Assembly: GCF_000406105.1 (NCBI RefSeq)
Contig: NZ_CM001974.1
Location: forward strand, 1,775,507-1,839,506
DNA: 64,000 nt
Direction of reading: 5' to 3'
Origin: Dickeya chrysanthemi NCPPB 402
Lineage (GTDB): Bacteria > Pseudomonadota > Gammaproteobacteria > Enterobacterales > Enterobacteriaceae
Below the pieces are notes generated by a model. That model searched no databases. It worked only from the letters and a program-made list of their open reading frames with translations, and had not been told where the DNA came from. The stretch's first letter is position 1. The number at the start of each line of letters is the position of its first letter. This document shows positions 1 to 8,436 of this stretch, in pieces. The translations under genes and the position numbers were made by a program.

Positions 1-78
1 ATCAGTGTACAGTCATTCGAGGAAATGAATTGGTGGGATTATAGGACCGAGAATAATCTATTTTTAACAGGTAATCCG

Positions 79-1221
79 ATGAATAATAACTTCCATAAAA
101 TATTTGAACCCTTCGTTTTCCCCAACGGAATTACTCTACGTAACCGTATGGTGATGGCTCCCATGACAACGTGGGCCGGTAATACCGATGGAAGCATCTC
201 TGATGAAGAGATTACATACTATCGTCGCAGGGTAAATGGAGTTGGCCTTGTCATTACCGGCTGTACTCACGTTCAGGAAAACGGTATTGGTTTCACCAAT
301 GAATTTGCTTCTTACGACGATCGTTTTATTCCGAGTTTGAAGCGGTTGGCTGACGCGGGGAAGAGCGGTGGAGCGCCCATGATTTTGCAATTATTTCATG
401 CGGGAAACAAAGCTATACCTGAGTTGATACCTAACGGTGATGTTGTCAGTGCTAGCGCGGTCAATACTGAGGCTGGGCCTTTCGGCGTGCCGGCGCTTAC
501 GCCGCGTCAACTTACTCACGATGAGATCAAAGAGACCATCAGGGCCTTTGGCGATGCCACTCGTCGTGCCATCGAAGCCGGTTTTGATGGTGTTGAACTG
601 CATGGTGCTCATAGTTTTCTGATTCAGAATTTCTTTTCACCAAAATTTAACCGCCGGACGGATGAATGGGGCGGATCGCTTGAGAATCGCCTGCGTTTCC
701 CGCTGGCCGTGGTGCAGGAAGTAAAACGTGCCATCAAGACTTATGCTACTAGACCGTTTATTCTTGGCTACAGGCTTTCACCGGAAGAACCGGATAGGGA
801 GGGACTGAGAATTGACGATACCTATGTACTTATCGATGAGCTAATTAACCACGGTATTGGCTATATTCACGTTTCACTCACAAATATCCTTGAAACCTTG
901 CCTATAGATAGTGCTGAAGACAAAACGATAGCGATGCTACTTCTCGAGCGCATCAATGGACGTGCCCCTGTCATTGCCGCTGGGCAGATTAAAACCCCCA
1001 ATCACGCTGCTGAGGCCCTTGAGCTTGGCTTGCCACTTGTGGCGATCGGCAAAACTCTTGTCGTTAATCCCGATTGGATAGAGCTGGCAGAAAAGGGACA
1101 TTCTGAAGAAATAGACATCGCTTTAGACCAGTCAAAAATCGCGTACAGCGATATCCCGAGTAAGTTGTGGGACGTGATTGACGCTACTCCTGGTTGGTTC
1201 GACATTAAAAACGCAAAGTAG
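79..1221 (+). CDS. Old yellow enzyme family NADH:flavin oxidoreductase
   Basis: FMN-dependent ene-reductase of the old yellow enzyme / YqjM-YqiG type, expected to reduce activated C=C bonds of electrophilic substrates with NAD(P)H in the cytoplasm. The sequence shows the TIM-barrel landmarks of the family: an N-terminal FEPFVFPNGITLRNRMVMAPM block, an HAGNKA stretch, the GFDGVELHGAHSFLIQNFFSP active-site strand, a NRRTDEWGGSLENRLRFP block and a C-terminal phosphate-binding VAIGKTLVVNPDW segment. An ATG at 25 is in frame, but the ATG at 79 is preceded by an AGG ribosome-binding site and begins where the family usually begins (about 380 residues). The promoter region is cut by the window edge. 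The true substrate cannot be told from sequence. First visible gene of the redox-themed island. Confidence 0.85.
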   Translation: MNNNFHKIFEPFVFPNGITLRNRMVMAPMTTWAGNTDGSISDEEITYYRRRVNGVGLVITGCTHVQENGIGFTNEFASYDDRFIPSLKRLADAGKSGGAPMILQLFHAGNKAIPELIPNGDVVSASAVNTEAGPFGVPALTPRQLTHDEIKETIRAFGDATRRAIEAGFDGVELHGAHSFLIQNFFSPKFNRRTDEWGGSLENRLRFPLAVVQEVKRAIKTYATRPFILGYRLSPEEPDREGLRIDDTYVLIDELINHGIGYIHVSLTNILETLPIDSAEDKTIAMLLLERINGRAPVIAAGQIKTPNHAAEALELGLPLVAIGKTLVVNPDWIELAEKGHSEEIDIALDQSKIAYSDIPSKLWDVIDATPGWFDIKNAK

Positions 1222-1253
1222 AATATTTAGGCAATAGATGCACGATCGATTAA

Positions 1254-1391
1254 TTAAATATCGACACTCCCATTCGCTTTGCGGCTGGCGCTGATGCTGT
1301 ACAGGCTTTTGAGAATAAGGCCCAGATGCTTCTCGATCAGGCTGATGTTCACCGCAAGCTATCTTCATCGCTTTCGCATGGTGATGTTTAA
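1254..1391 (+). pseudogene. SDR-family oxidoreductase, 3' remnant
   Basis: Just after the ene-reductase an open frame from 1254 to the TAA at 1389-1391 reads ...IDTPIRFAAGADAV... and ends ...RKLSSSLSHGDV. This resembles the C-terminal tail of short-chain dehydrogenases of the type that ends with 'RFxAGxDAxxxxExK...R.LSSSL'. There is no start, no Rossmann domain and no catalytic Tyr-Lys, so it is about 43 codons of a lost gene. Family assignment is from memory of such tails. It is not related to the intact SDR at 1425, whose C-terminus is different. Confidence 0.6.
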
Positions 1392-1424
1392 CGCTCTGTT
1401 TCATAATTCACTGAGGATATATTC

Positions 1425-2186
1425 ATGACATCAACACTTAACGGTACCGCCGCCCTTGTGACGGGGGCGAGTAGTGGAATCGGTCATGCCACTGCTTTGG
1501 TTCTTGCTGCACAGGGAGCATCAGTTGCACTGGTTGCCCGCCGACAAGAAAGGTTGGAAGCGCTTGTTAGACAGATTGAAGAGGTTGGTGGGACTGCATT
1601 TGCCATTCCTGCAGATATAACTGACCGTGGACAAGCAGAAGCGGCGGTCCAACAGGTGATCGATCGATTTGGACATCTGGATATTTTGGTCAACAATGCA
1701 GGGCTGATGTTGCTCGGCCCTATTGTTGGTGCAGATCCTGATGAATGGGAGCGTATGATCGCCATTAACCAGAAGGGTTTGCTCTATATGACGCATGCGG
1801 CTTTGCCTCATTTGTTAGAAGCTGCGGAGAACGGCCTCCGCCGCGTTGCCGATATTGTAAATATCTCCTCAATTGCTGGCCGTGTAGCATGGGCGAATTA
1901 CGGTGTTTACAACATGACAAAGTTCGGTGTTAACGGGTTCACCGAGTCGTTGCGCCAAGAGATCACCAAAAAACATGTTCGAGTTGGTGTGCTTGAACCA
2001 GGCGGTGTCGATACAGAATTAGGCTCGCACAATAGTGGGCCGATGCGCGAAAGCATCGATACGTTCTATAAGACTACCGAGGTTCTGCAATCGGAAGATA
2101 TAGCCGAAGGCGTCGCTTATATGGTTACACGACCACGCCATACATCTGTCAGTGAGCTGTGGATCATGCCTACCGATCAAGCCTAA
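1425..2186 (+). CDS. Short-chain dehydrogenase/reductase
   Basis: Classical NADP(H)-preferring SDR of 253 residues. The Rossmann motif GASSGIGHA is at about residues 15-23, followed by an ARRQERL stretch (a basic residue after strand 2 favours NADP), the NNAG motif near 88, the catalytic Ser in NISSIAGR and the YNMTK catalytic Tyr/Lys near residues 160-164. It belongs to the YdfG/serine-3-dehydrogenase-like group. It lies 24 bp upstream of the Tat-signal oxidoreductase gene and is probably co-transcribed with it. The substrate is unknown; the setting beside an ene-reductase suggests carbonyl or enone detoxification, which is inference. Confidence 0.85.
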   Translation: MTSTLNGTAALVTGASSGIGHATALVLAAQGASVALVARRQERLEALVRQIEEVGGTAFAIPADITDRGQAEAAVQQVIDRFGHLDILVNNAGLMLLGPIVGADPDEWERMIAINQKGLLYMTHAALPHLLEAAENGLRRVADIVNISSIAGRVAWANYGVYNMTKFGVNGFTESLRQEITKKHVRVGVLEPGGVDTELGSHNSGPMRESIDTFYKTTEVLQSEDIAEGVAYMVTRPRHTSVSELWIMPTDQA

Positions 2187-2210
2187 CTCTTTCTTATAGG
2201 AACTATCCAA

Positions 2211-2954
2211 ATGAGTAATCCACCGTTCAAAGATGATGAAGATAAGGATGTGGGTAATATCGCGGGATATGAGCGCCGCACATTCATTAATATGGGGCTC
2301 ATTGTAACTGCGGCGGCACTGTTACCTGGCTTTGTAGATAGTGCCGTTGCTGCCCCACAAAGCACGAAACAGAATGTTCTTGTGATCAACGCACATCAAA
2401 AATATCCCGGTATTAGCGAGGGAAAGCTTAATAATACGTTCACGGCCTTGATCAAGGATGAGATGAAGAACAAGGGGTACGAGGTACGGGAAACTTATAT
2501 CGAGCAGGGTTACAATATTGATGAGGAAGTGCAAAAGCATCTTTGGGCAGATATTGTTATTACTCAGTCACCGATGTTCTGGTTCGGAGCGCCTTGGATC
2601 TATAAAAAGTATGTCGATGAAGTGTTCACCGCAGGTATGATACAGCAAAGTTTTATATCGGGGGATGGGCGGACATCAGATGATCCGAGTAGGCAGTACG
2701 GTAGCGGTGGGAAATTGCAGGGTAAAAAATTCCTGTTATCCTTGACAATGAATTCGCCAAAAGAAGCATTTAACGACAAGAATCAAAAGTTGCATGCAGG
2801 GCGCTCTCTCGAGGATCTATTTTCTGCGACCACATCCGTTTATAAATTTTGCGGTTTTGAAATTCTGCCTATATTCGGCTCTTATGATGTAATGAGAGCT
2901 CCGCAAGTTAGCCGTGATATGGAACAATTGAAAAAGCAGTTGGCGACCTTGTAG
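2211..2954 (+). CDS. Tat-exported flavodoxin-fold NAD(P)H oxidoreductase (MdaB/quinone reductase-like)
   Basis: 247 residues. The N-terminus carries a [12 protein letters not shown] signal: ERRTFINMG with RR at residues 22-23, a hydrophobic stretch and a likely cleavage after AVA near residue 48. The mature part has the flavodoxin-like fold of the MdaB/Kef-accessory quinone reductases (NVLVINAHQKYPGISEGKLN near the start, ITQSPMFWFGAPWIYKKYVDEVF in the middle, GRSLEDLFSATTSVYKFCGFEILP late). Cytoplasmic MdaB has no signal peptide, so a Tat-exported version implies folding with FAD or FMN before export to the periplasm. The electron donor there is unclear, since NADPH is absent. RBS AGGA precedes the ATG. 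It is followed by a strong terminator. Confidence 0.8.
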   Translation: MSNPPFKDDEDKDVGNIAGYERRTFINMGLIVTAAALLPGFVDSAVAAPQSTKQNVLVINAHQKYPGISEGKLNNTFTALIKDEMKNKGYEVRETYIEQGYNIDEEVQKHLWADIVITQSPMFWFGAPWIYKKYVDEVFTAGMIQQSFISGDGRTSDDPSRQYGSGGKLQGKKFLLSLTMNSPKEAFNDKNQKLHAGRSLEDLFSATTSVYKFCGFEILPIFGSYDVMRAPQVSRDMEQLKKQLATL

Positions 2955-2995
2955 TTTTATGTGTCAAAATAAGCCTGTTTTTTTAGAGTAAAAAA

Positions 2996-3042
2996 ATCAA
3001 GTCACTGACAAAATCAGTGACTTGATATTATATCTTTTTTTT
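2996..3042. terminator. Intrinsic terminator between convergent genes
   Basis: A perfect 13-bp stem (2996-3008 with 3014-3026) closes a 5-base loop and is followed on the + strand by an AT stretch and eight T's (3035-3042). On the other strand it is followed by A-run complement T's (2990-2995), so it can end transcription from both the oxidoreductase and the convergent DUF4405 gene. Confidence 0.85.
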
Positions 3043-3095
3043 CGCGATTTAATACTGTTGTGTAACATATTCCAAGAAGGTATATCCTTCCATTA

Positions 3096-3782
3096 TTATC
3101 CTCCTGTAGGCTTTTCTCTAAACAAAAATAGCCATAATAAATATCTTGTCAGGTAAGAGAAAAAAATGATGACAGCAAAAAAATCCCAATAAAATATTGC
3201 TTTCGACTCTTCAAAGTTGAAGAAGGCAAAATCCACCTGAATCAATAAATATGGCAACATGTCTCGATAAATAAAGGTATAAAGGCCGTATATTGATATC
3301 ACAATAAAAATAAGTGGCATTATTTTTGTGGCGAATAATGAAATAGGTGAAATACTCCATATCTTGCAGAAAAAATTAGCTAACATTTTCCAATGCAAAC
3401 CTAAATGCAGGGCAATAATAACCTGCCCCCAATGTACACTGGTCATGTGTATTTTCCTGACAAGATCTGATGTGCTATGGATCGGCAAGTCAGGTAAGAC
3501 ATGCCGTGATAGCATTATTCCACTCAGTATTGCGGAAAGTAAAATCAACATTAAGAGAATATTCACCGATACTTGTAGGAAACGGAGTGCCGAATATTCC
3601 CCTTGAAAGAGTTTTTGGAACCAATGGCTATTTAAACCGTTATGCAATAAAATAATAAAGAAAAAAATAACACCAAGCCATTCATGTATATTTTCACCCC
3701 ATAAATGAAACCCCATCAGTGATAACAAAATTAACAGCATCACCGTATCTTGAATGACCTGGAATTTATATTTTGCTTTCAT
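3096..3782 (-). CDS. DUF4405 membrane protein, probable di-heme cytochrome b-like
   Basis: 228 residues with about five to six hydrophobic segments. His residues sit in or near the predicted helices (H26, H33, H47, H53, H112, H117, H126, H130), a pattern typical of b-type heme ligation in DUF4405/cytochrome b561-like proteins; heme binding is inferred. The C-terminus is cytoplasmic-looking and basic (FREKPTGG). It starts 20 bp after the stop of the secreted flavodoxin gene and is probably co-transcribed with it, suggesting a membrane heme protein that passes electrons to a periplasmic flavoprotein, by analogy with MsrQ and its partner MsrP. Function not proven. Confidence 0.7.
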   Translation of the reverse strand: MKAKYKFQVIQDTVMLLILLSLMGFHLWGENIHEWLGVIFFFIILLHNGLNSHWFQKLFQGEYSALRFLQVSVNILLMLILLSAILSGIMLSRHVLPDLPIHSTSDLVRKIHMTSVHWGQVIIALHLGLHWKMLANFFCKIWSISPISLFATKIMPLIFIVISIYGLYTFIYRDMLPYLLIQVDFAFFNFEESKAIFYWDFFAVIIFFSYLTRYLLWLFLFREKPTGG

Positions 3783-3802
3783 TTACTACCCTGCGATTTC
3801 TG

Positions 3803-4462
3803 TTATTGAGGCAACTTATCCAGCCAATTGGTAACGTCTGTTACTGTCTCATCATCCGTCACATCGTTTCTTGAAATCGTGAGTCCTTGAGTAATGAGTT
3901 TGGCATTCGGTTGAAGGCGTGCAATTTCACTAAGTGAGTCTGAGAAACGGCTACCGCCATGCGTTGTAAAGGGAATGATGGTTTTTCCACGTAGGTCGTG
4001 TTGTTCTAAGAAGCTGTATAACACCATCGGCATTTTGTACCACCAAATGGGGTAACCAATAAATACCGTGTCATAATTATTAAGATTTTCAATCTTTGCT
4101 TTCATTGCTGGACGTGCATTTTCTTTTTGTTCTTTTTCAGCATATTGTAATAAAGGGTCATGCTGCAAAGGGTAAGGATTCACTGTTTCGATACGAAATA
4201 GGTCTCCGCCAGTTTGCTTTTGAATGAGCTGAGCAATATATTGCGTGCTACCGAGTTTCTCGTTATTTTTCTGTAATACGCTAGCCCCAGACACGCCATC
4301 AACGCCTTCTAACTTGACATCTTCAGGCTGAGAAAAATAGACTACTAAAATACGCTTTCCTTCCTGACTCTGTGGGGCGGCGATAGCCGTTAAACTGCTG
4401 ACGCACATTGCCAGAAAAATAAATAACCGTACGGTAATGAGTCGCAAAGTGGAATTTCTCAT
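3803..4462 (-). CDS. Secreted flavodoxin
   Basis: About 219 residues from the chosen ATG at 4462, which has GAGGA at the right distance; an upstream in-frame start at 4519 has no support. A Sec-type signal peptide (MRNSTLRLITVRLFIFLAMCVS, cleavage after AIA) precedes a flavodoxin_4-type domain: RILVVYFSQPEDV at strand 1, LGSTQYIAQLIQKQTGGDLFRIE, the YDTVFIGYPIWWYKMP loop and the TTHGGSRFSDS loop near the FMN. These flavodoxin-like proteins are often annotated as exported in enterobacteria and may reduce periplasmic substrates. It is the upstream partner of the DUF4405 gene. No catalytic partner is shown directly. Confidence 0.8.
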   Translation of the reverse strand: MRNSTLRLITVRLFIFLAMCVSSLTAIAAPQSQEGKRILVVYFSQPEDVKLEGVDGVSGASVLQKNNEKLGSTQYIAQLIQKQTGGDLFRIETVNPYPLQHDPLLQYAEKEQKENARPAMKAKIENLNNYDTVFIGYPIWWYKMPMVLYSFLEQHDLRGKTIIPFTTHGGSRFSDSLSEIARLQPNAKLITQGLTISRNDVTDDETVTDVTNWLDKLPQ

Positions 4463-4567
4463 ACAGTAATCCTCATAGTATGCATGGAATTTACGTTGAT
4501 ACTTATGTGCTGCGCCCACTGGAGTGTAGACAGTGGGCGGTTTTTTCCTGGTGTGGCAATGTTCAAT

Positions 4568-5692
4568 TTACGCTAAATATTTTTGGTAAAAGGCCGTCAA
4601 CTTTGTGACAGCTGGTGTAACGTATTGTGGTTTATCATACATATCAATATGGCTTGCCCCCGGAACGAGGAAGAGTTCCTTAGGTTCCTGCGTTTTCTGA
4701 TAAGCAAGCTCGCTAAAATACAGGCTATCTGCTTTGTCACCAGCGATCATCAGCGCGGGGCGTGGTGAAATCGTTTCAAGTTGTTCAAATGCGTAATATG
4801 CCATCTGGGCGGGAAGGCTTGAGAACACGGAACGAGCGGGCGCATTCGGGTGTTGGGCCCGCGCTGTACGGTAGTATTCATAGCCCTCTTTGTACATAAC
4901 AGGTGTGCTGTCAGTGAAATCTTTTGTTGATTCCGGCACTGCTGCGGTAAGGCGGATAGGTTCTCCCCGTGCTTCGCGAGTTCTTTGCTCTGAGGCTTCT
5001 TTCAGAAGTTTCATGCGTTGCTCGTAGGTGCGGGAATTTGCAAGACCGTTTCGCCGTAGATCGCCAATGTCAGCGGCGCTGACAGTAGCAACTGCTTTGA
5101 CGCGTTGTTCAGTCTGAGCCGCGTTTAATACATATCCGCCGCCGCCGCATATACCGAGTGAACCGATACGATCTGCATCAACATAGGGAAGGGTGCTGAG
5201 AAAATCGATGGAACAACTGATGTCGTCCACACGGGCGGATGGTAATTCCATCAGATAGGGTTCACCACCGCTCTCTCCCTGATAGGAAGCATCGTACGCG
5301 AGTGTGACAAAGCCCTGTTCGGCCAATTTTTGGGCATAAAGGCCGGCAGTTTGTTCTTTTACTCCGCCGATCGGGTGAGTAACAACAATGGCTGCGTATC
5401 TTTTATTCTTATCAAAATCAGCAGGTTTGAATAGATTCGCAACGATATTTGTCTGTGTATTTCTGTTGGAATAAGTAACACGATCGATGGTAAGACCTTT
5501 CTCGTTGGCGTATCCAATCACGGTAGGCACTGTTACTGTCGCACGTGGGGAAGCTGAGGCCGTAGATTTTGCGGATGCAGCTGAGGCTAAAGAAGGCATC
5601 AACATGCTTCCCCCCATTGCAACGCCAGAGACTACCAGCGCGGATGTACCCAGAAACTTACGTCTTTGCTCGTTAAATGCTTTATCGTTCAT
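4568..5692 (-). CDS. Tat-exported alpha/beta hydrolase with Cys nucleophile (dienelactone hydrolase/YcjY-like)
   Basis: 374 residues. The N-terminus QRRKFLGTSALVVSGVAMGG is a textbook [12 protein letters not shown] signal (RR at 10-11), cleaved near the ASA motifs around residue 37-40. The hydrolase domain has ACDASYQGESGG-like strand-4 features (LAYDASYQGESGG, residues 131-143), the nucleophile elbow GICGGGG with Cys at residue 182, a candidate acid in AGDKADS and the catalytic His in GASHIDMYDKP (His348). Cys in place of Ser at the elbow is the dienelactone-hydrolase pattern. Substrate unknown. Its upstream region (5693-5997) is shared with the divergent DUF1471 gene and carries CusR-like boxes, so regulation by the neighbouring two-component system is likely. 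Confidence 0.82.
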   Translation of the reverse strand: MNDKAFNEQRRKFLGTSALVVSGVAMGGSMLMPSLASAASAKSTASASPRATVTVPTVIGYANEKGLTIDRVTYSNRNTQTNIVANLFKPADFDKNKRYAAIVVTHPIGGVKEQTAGLYAQKLAEQGFVTLAYDASYQGESGGEPYLMELPSARVDDISCSIDFLSTLPYVDADRIGSLGICGGGGYVLNAAQTEQRVKAVATVSAADIGDLRRNGLANSRTYEQRMKLLKEASEQRTREARGEPIRLTAAVPESTKDFTDSTPVMYKEGYEYYRTARAQHPNAPARSVFSSLPAQMAYYAFEQLETISPRPALMIAGDKADSLYFSELAYQKTQEPKELFLVPGASHIDMYDKPQYVTPAVTKLTAFYQKYLA

Positions 5693-5828
5693 AGTAAACT
5701 CCGTTGTACAATATTCGTAAATTTGATCGCATTATTACCTTGGTAACTGTATTCGGTAGAAGAGCGATGAATGCGCCCCCCATGAATTAATGGTAATCCA
5801 TTGATAGGGTCGAGATGCTGACATTTGG

Positions 5829-5844
5829 CTGACATAGCTGTCAG
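5829..5844. promoter_or_regulatory. CusR/CopR-type box 1 (perfect palindrome)
   Basis: CTGACA-TAGC-TGTCAG is a perfect inverted repeat and matches the TGACA-N4-TGTCA core of the heavy-metal response regulator box of E. coli CusR. It lies in the divergent promoter region between the Tat hydrolase (start 5692) and the DUF1471 gene (start 5998). Confidence 0.65.
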
Positions 5845-5892
5845 AATTTATACTGATAAGCGATTTTATAAAAAAATAATATTTTTTCTTCC

Positions 5893-5928
5893 TGACAAAA
5901 ATGTTATCGGATGGTCATACGTATGTCA
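5893..5928. promoter_or_regulatory. Two weaker CusR-type boxes
   Basis: TGACA-AAAA-TGTTA at 5893-5906 differs from the TGACA-N4-TGTCA core by one base. A second site with a perfect right half (TGTCA, 5924-5928) and a degenerate left half (TCATA, 5915-5919) follows; it also contains the palindrome CATACGTATG. Together with box 1 they give up to three sites within 100 bp upstream of the DUF1471 gene. Confidence 0.45.
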
Positions 5929-5997
5929 GGTACGCGATCATATTATGGCTGCGTTAAATAGGTTTTCCTGGAATAGTGAATTTATTAAGGTGGTTAT

Positions 5998-6252
5998 ATG
6001 AATCGTATTAAAAGTATCCTTTCTGCATGTGTCATTCTCTCTATTTCAACCAGTGCCTTTGCTGCTAAGAGCGTGACCTCGGATGAGGGCTTAACAAAGA
6101 TTGGCGTTGTTTCAGTGCGTAGCGCTTCTACGCTGGATGATCTGGAGAATGAAGTTGCTGATAAAGCAAGTAAGGCTGGGGCTAGTGCTTACAGAATTAT
6201 TTCTGCCCATGGCGATAATAGACTACATGGCGTGGCAGTCATTTATCGATAG
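5998..6252 (+). CDS. DUF1471 (YdgH/BhsA/McbA) family periplasmic stress protein
   Basis: 84 residues: a Sec signal peptide (MNRIKSILSACVILSISTSAFA) followed by the compact DUF1471 domain, with the typical GVVSVRSASTLDDLENEVADKASKAGASAYRIISA core and terminal HGVAVIYR. Relatives such as BhsA, McbA and YhcN respond to oxidative, acid or copper stress in E. coli and sit in the periplasm or outer membrane. Length fits the family. It has its own promoter region holding CusR-type boxes, and is divergent from the Tat hydrolase gene. A stem-loop follows. Confidence 0.85.
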   Translation: MNRIKSILSACVILSISTSAFAAKSVTSDEGLTKIGVVSVRSASTLDDLENEVADKASKAGASAYRIISAHGDNRLHGVAVIYR

Positions 6253-6281
6253 TTCGTATATCTCTATTAAAAATGTATAAT

Positions 6282-6313
6282 ATAAAGGCGATGAAATTAG
6301 TTATCGCCTTTAT
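6282..6313. terminator. Stem-loop terminator after the DUF1471 gene
   Basis: An 11-bp perfect stem (6282-6292 with 6303-6313, ATAAAGGCGAT and its complement) with a 10-base loop lies between convergent genes. The T-tract is weak (TATATTG on +; TATA-rich on the other side), so efficiency is uncertain. Confidence 0.5.
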
Positions 6314-6343
6314 ATTGTTGGTGCTTACAATGTAAAATCTCTT

Positions 6344-7744
6344 TTACTTCTCTTTTTCGTGTGGAGCAATGGATAGAGAAAAACCGAATGTATTGATGCC
6401 ATCTTTGCTTTTAGCAAATACATCCCCGTGATGCATTAACGAGATAGCGCGGACGATCGAGAGGCCCAGTCCATGATGCATATCGCTGCGCGAACGGGAG
6501 GCGTCTACACGATAAAAACGTTCAAACAGACGTTTCAAATGCGTATCTGCAATAGGCTCGCCTACGTTAGCGACGGCTATATAAGCCAACTCACCAATCT
6601 TTTCAATTGTTACTGTTACTTCGCTGTTTTCTGGAGCGTGCCGTGCGCTATTTTCTAATAAATTGGCGAGGGAACGATGAAAAAGTCTACGATCGACTTG
6701 AACCAATACGTCACCATCAATACGGAGGGTGAGTGCTTTTTCGGCAAAGGAAGGTTCCACGTATTCCGCAGTTTTTAACGTTTCCTCGCGTAGAGATATT
6801 TTAGTTAATTGCTTCGCAAACTGGCCAGCCTGAGCATGAGAAAGAAATAGCATGTCATTGACAATCGAGGTCATTCGCTCAAGTTCTTCGAGGTTAGACT
6901 GGAGTAAATCCTCCCACTCGCGGGAGGTACGCTCTCGCGATAGTCCAAGTTGAGTTTGGCCAATAAGATTGGTTAGTGGTGTCCGTAATTCGTGGGCGAC
7001 ATCAGCGTTAAAACTTTCTAGCTGTTTCCAGGCTACCTCCTGACGGGCAAGAACACCGTTGAATGAGGTTGCGAGTTTTTGCAGTTCAACTGGGAGAGCT
7101 ACGGTATCAAGGCGACGGCTATTGTCTCCAGGGGCAAGGGTATGTGCCTGTCTGCTTAGGTAGTTAACTGGCCGCATGCCAATACGCGCAATAACGAAAC
7201 CCAACACCGCAACTAACAGTACACCTACCACGGTGATAATGATTAATACTCGAGTAAATTCGTTTAGCGTACCCAAGTAAGGGGTGGAATCAATCGCTAC
7301 TGCGGAACGCAGAGCTGGACGTTCATCACGCGAGGGGATATCGGTAATCAATAGGTAAAATGAGCGGGTATCTTCGTTGTCGGGCATTTTGGTAAAACCA
7401 CTTTTTAATTGTGCCCAATTGACGCCACTTGGGAGTGGGGAACCTATGCGATAGCGGGGATCCTCACTGAGGATCCAATATTGTGCTTTCCCACCTTCGA
7501 CTTGAATGAGATTGTCGAATTTAGCCTGAATCATTTGCCAGTCTTTTGGCGTGGTTAGCGAGGTTAAATAGGGGGCGATTAGCGAGTGGCGAAATTGCAA
7601 CTCTTTATGCATTTGGTTACGCAACGATTCATGCAAAGAGTTGTGGAGTAGGACGGCGTAGCCGGAAACGATCACCATAGCAGCCAAGGCGAACATCAAC
7701 GCCAGGCGGATGGATATAGAGAGTTTCGTCATGGTTCTGCTCAT
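6344..7744 (-). CDS. Heavy-metal-type sensor histidine kinase (CusS/HprS-like)
   Basis: 466 residues: two membrane helices (about 12-35 and 163-187) flanking a periplasmic sensor of about 125 residues, a HAMP linker, the H-box NADVAHELRTPLTNL (His251), the N-box NLLENSARHA, and the G-box GLGLSI near residue 430. The layout is that of the heavy metal sensor kinase subfamily. The sensor domain shows no obvious cluster of His/Met metal ligands, so the signal may not be copper; E. coli HprS, which senses hypochlorite/peroxide, has the same architecture. The start overlaps the stop of the response regulator gene by 4 bp (ATGA), indicating translational coupling. Confidence 0.88.
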   Translation of the reverse strand: MSRTMTKLSISIRLALMFALAAMVIVSGYAVLLHNSLHESLRNQMHKELQFRHSLIAPYLTSLTTPKDWQMIQAKFDNLIQVEGGKAQYWILSEDPRYRIGSPLPSGVNWAQLKSGFTKMPDNEDTRSFYLLITDIPSRDERPALRSAVAIDSTPYLGTLNEFTRVLIIITVVGVLLVAVLGFVIARIGMRPVNYLSRQAHTLAPGDNSRRLDTVALPVELQKLATSFNGVLARQEVAWKQLESFNADVAHELRTPLTNLIGQTQLGLSRERTSREWEDLLQSNLEELERMTSIVNDMLFLSHAQAGQFAKQLTKISLREETLKTAEYVEPSFAEKALTLRIDGDVLVQVDRRLFHRSLANLLENSARHAPENSEVTVTIEKIGELAYIAVANVGEPIADTHLKRLFERFYRVDASRSRSDMHHGLGLSIVRAISLMHHGDVFAKSKDGINTFGFSLSIAPHEKEK

Positions 7745-8436
7745 TTATCAGCTTGAGGCGTGGGGCGATTTTCCAGCACGTATCCCATTCCCCGGACGGT
7801 ATGGAGCAGTTTTACTGTATAGGGGGCGTCCACTTTGGCTCTAAGTCGCTTGACAGCCACCTCTACCACATTGGCATCGCTATCGAAATTCATATCCCAT
7901 ACCTGCTCGGCAATCATCATTTTCGACAGAATCTCGCCTTGATGTCGTGCTAGCAGGCTCAGTAACGCGAATTCTTTAGCTGTCAGTTCCAGACGTTGCC
8001 CTGCACGAGTTACGCGTCTTGCCAGAAGATCGAGATGCATATCATCGATATGTAGCTGTGTGACATCTGCACCGTCACTGACTCGGCGACGCAGTAGCGC
8101 CTGAATCCGAGCGACAAGCTCAATTAAAGAAAAGGGCTTTGACAAATAATCGTCAGCCCCATGCCGTAATCCTTTCACGCGCTCATCGACTGAGCCGCGA
8201 GCTGATAGCATTAGCACTGGTGTTTGTTTATGGAGGCGTAATCCTTCCAGTACTGAGTATCCATCTTTTCCCGGCAGCATAACGTCCAGAATTATGGCGT
8301 CATAGTCGTACTGAACCGCGAGATGTAAACCTTCTATCCCGTCGGCAGCTATATCGACCATATAGCCTAGTTCGCTTAGCGCTCGGTAGATATAAGATGA
8401 GGTTTTCTCCTCATCTTCAACCAGTAGTAATCGCAT
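7741..8436 (-). CDS. OmpR/CusR-type response regulator
   Basis: About 231 residues from the ATG at 8436, which follows ACAGGTAAC; the longer frame to 8565 adds a non-homologous leader. The receiver domain has MRLLLVEDEEKTSSY (acidic pocket), the phospho-acceptor Asp in YDAIILDVMLPGKDGY, the conserved Ser in LMLSARG and Lys in DYLSKPFSLIELVARI. The C-terminal winged helix ends VDAPYTVKLLHTVRGMGYVLE, which is characteristic of the CusR/CopR/PcoR/HprR group. It is first in a two-gene operon with the kinase. A CusR-like box lies 90 bp upstream (8526-8539), suggesting autoregulation. Confidence 0.9.
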   Translation of the reverse strand: MRLLLVEDEEKTSSYIYRALSELGYMVDIAADGIEGLHLAVQYDYDAIILDVMLPGKDGYSVLEGLRLHKQTPVLMLSARGSVDERVKGLRHGADDYLSKPFSLIELVARIQALLRRRVSDGADVTQLHIDDMHLDLLARRVTRAGQRLELTAKEFALLSLLARHQGEILSKMMIAEQVWDMNFDSDANVVEVAVKRLRAKVDAPYTVKLLHTVRGMGYVLENRPTPQADK

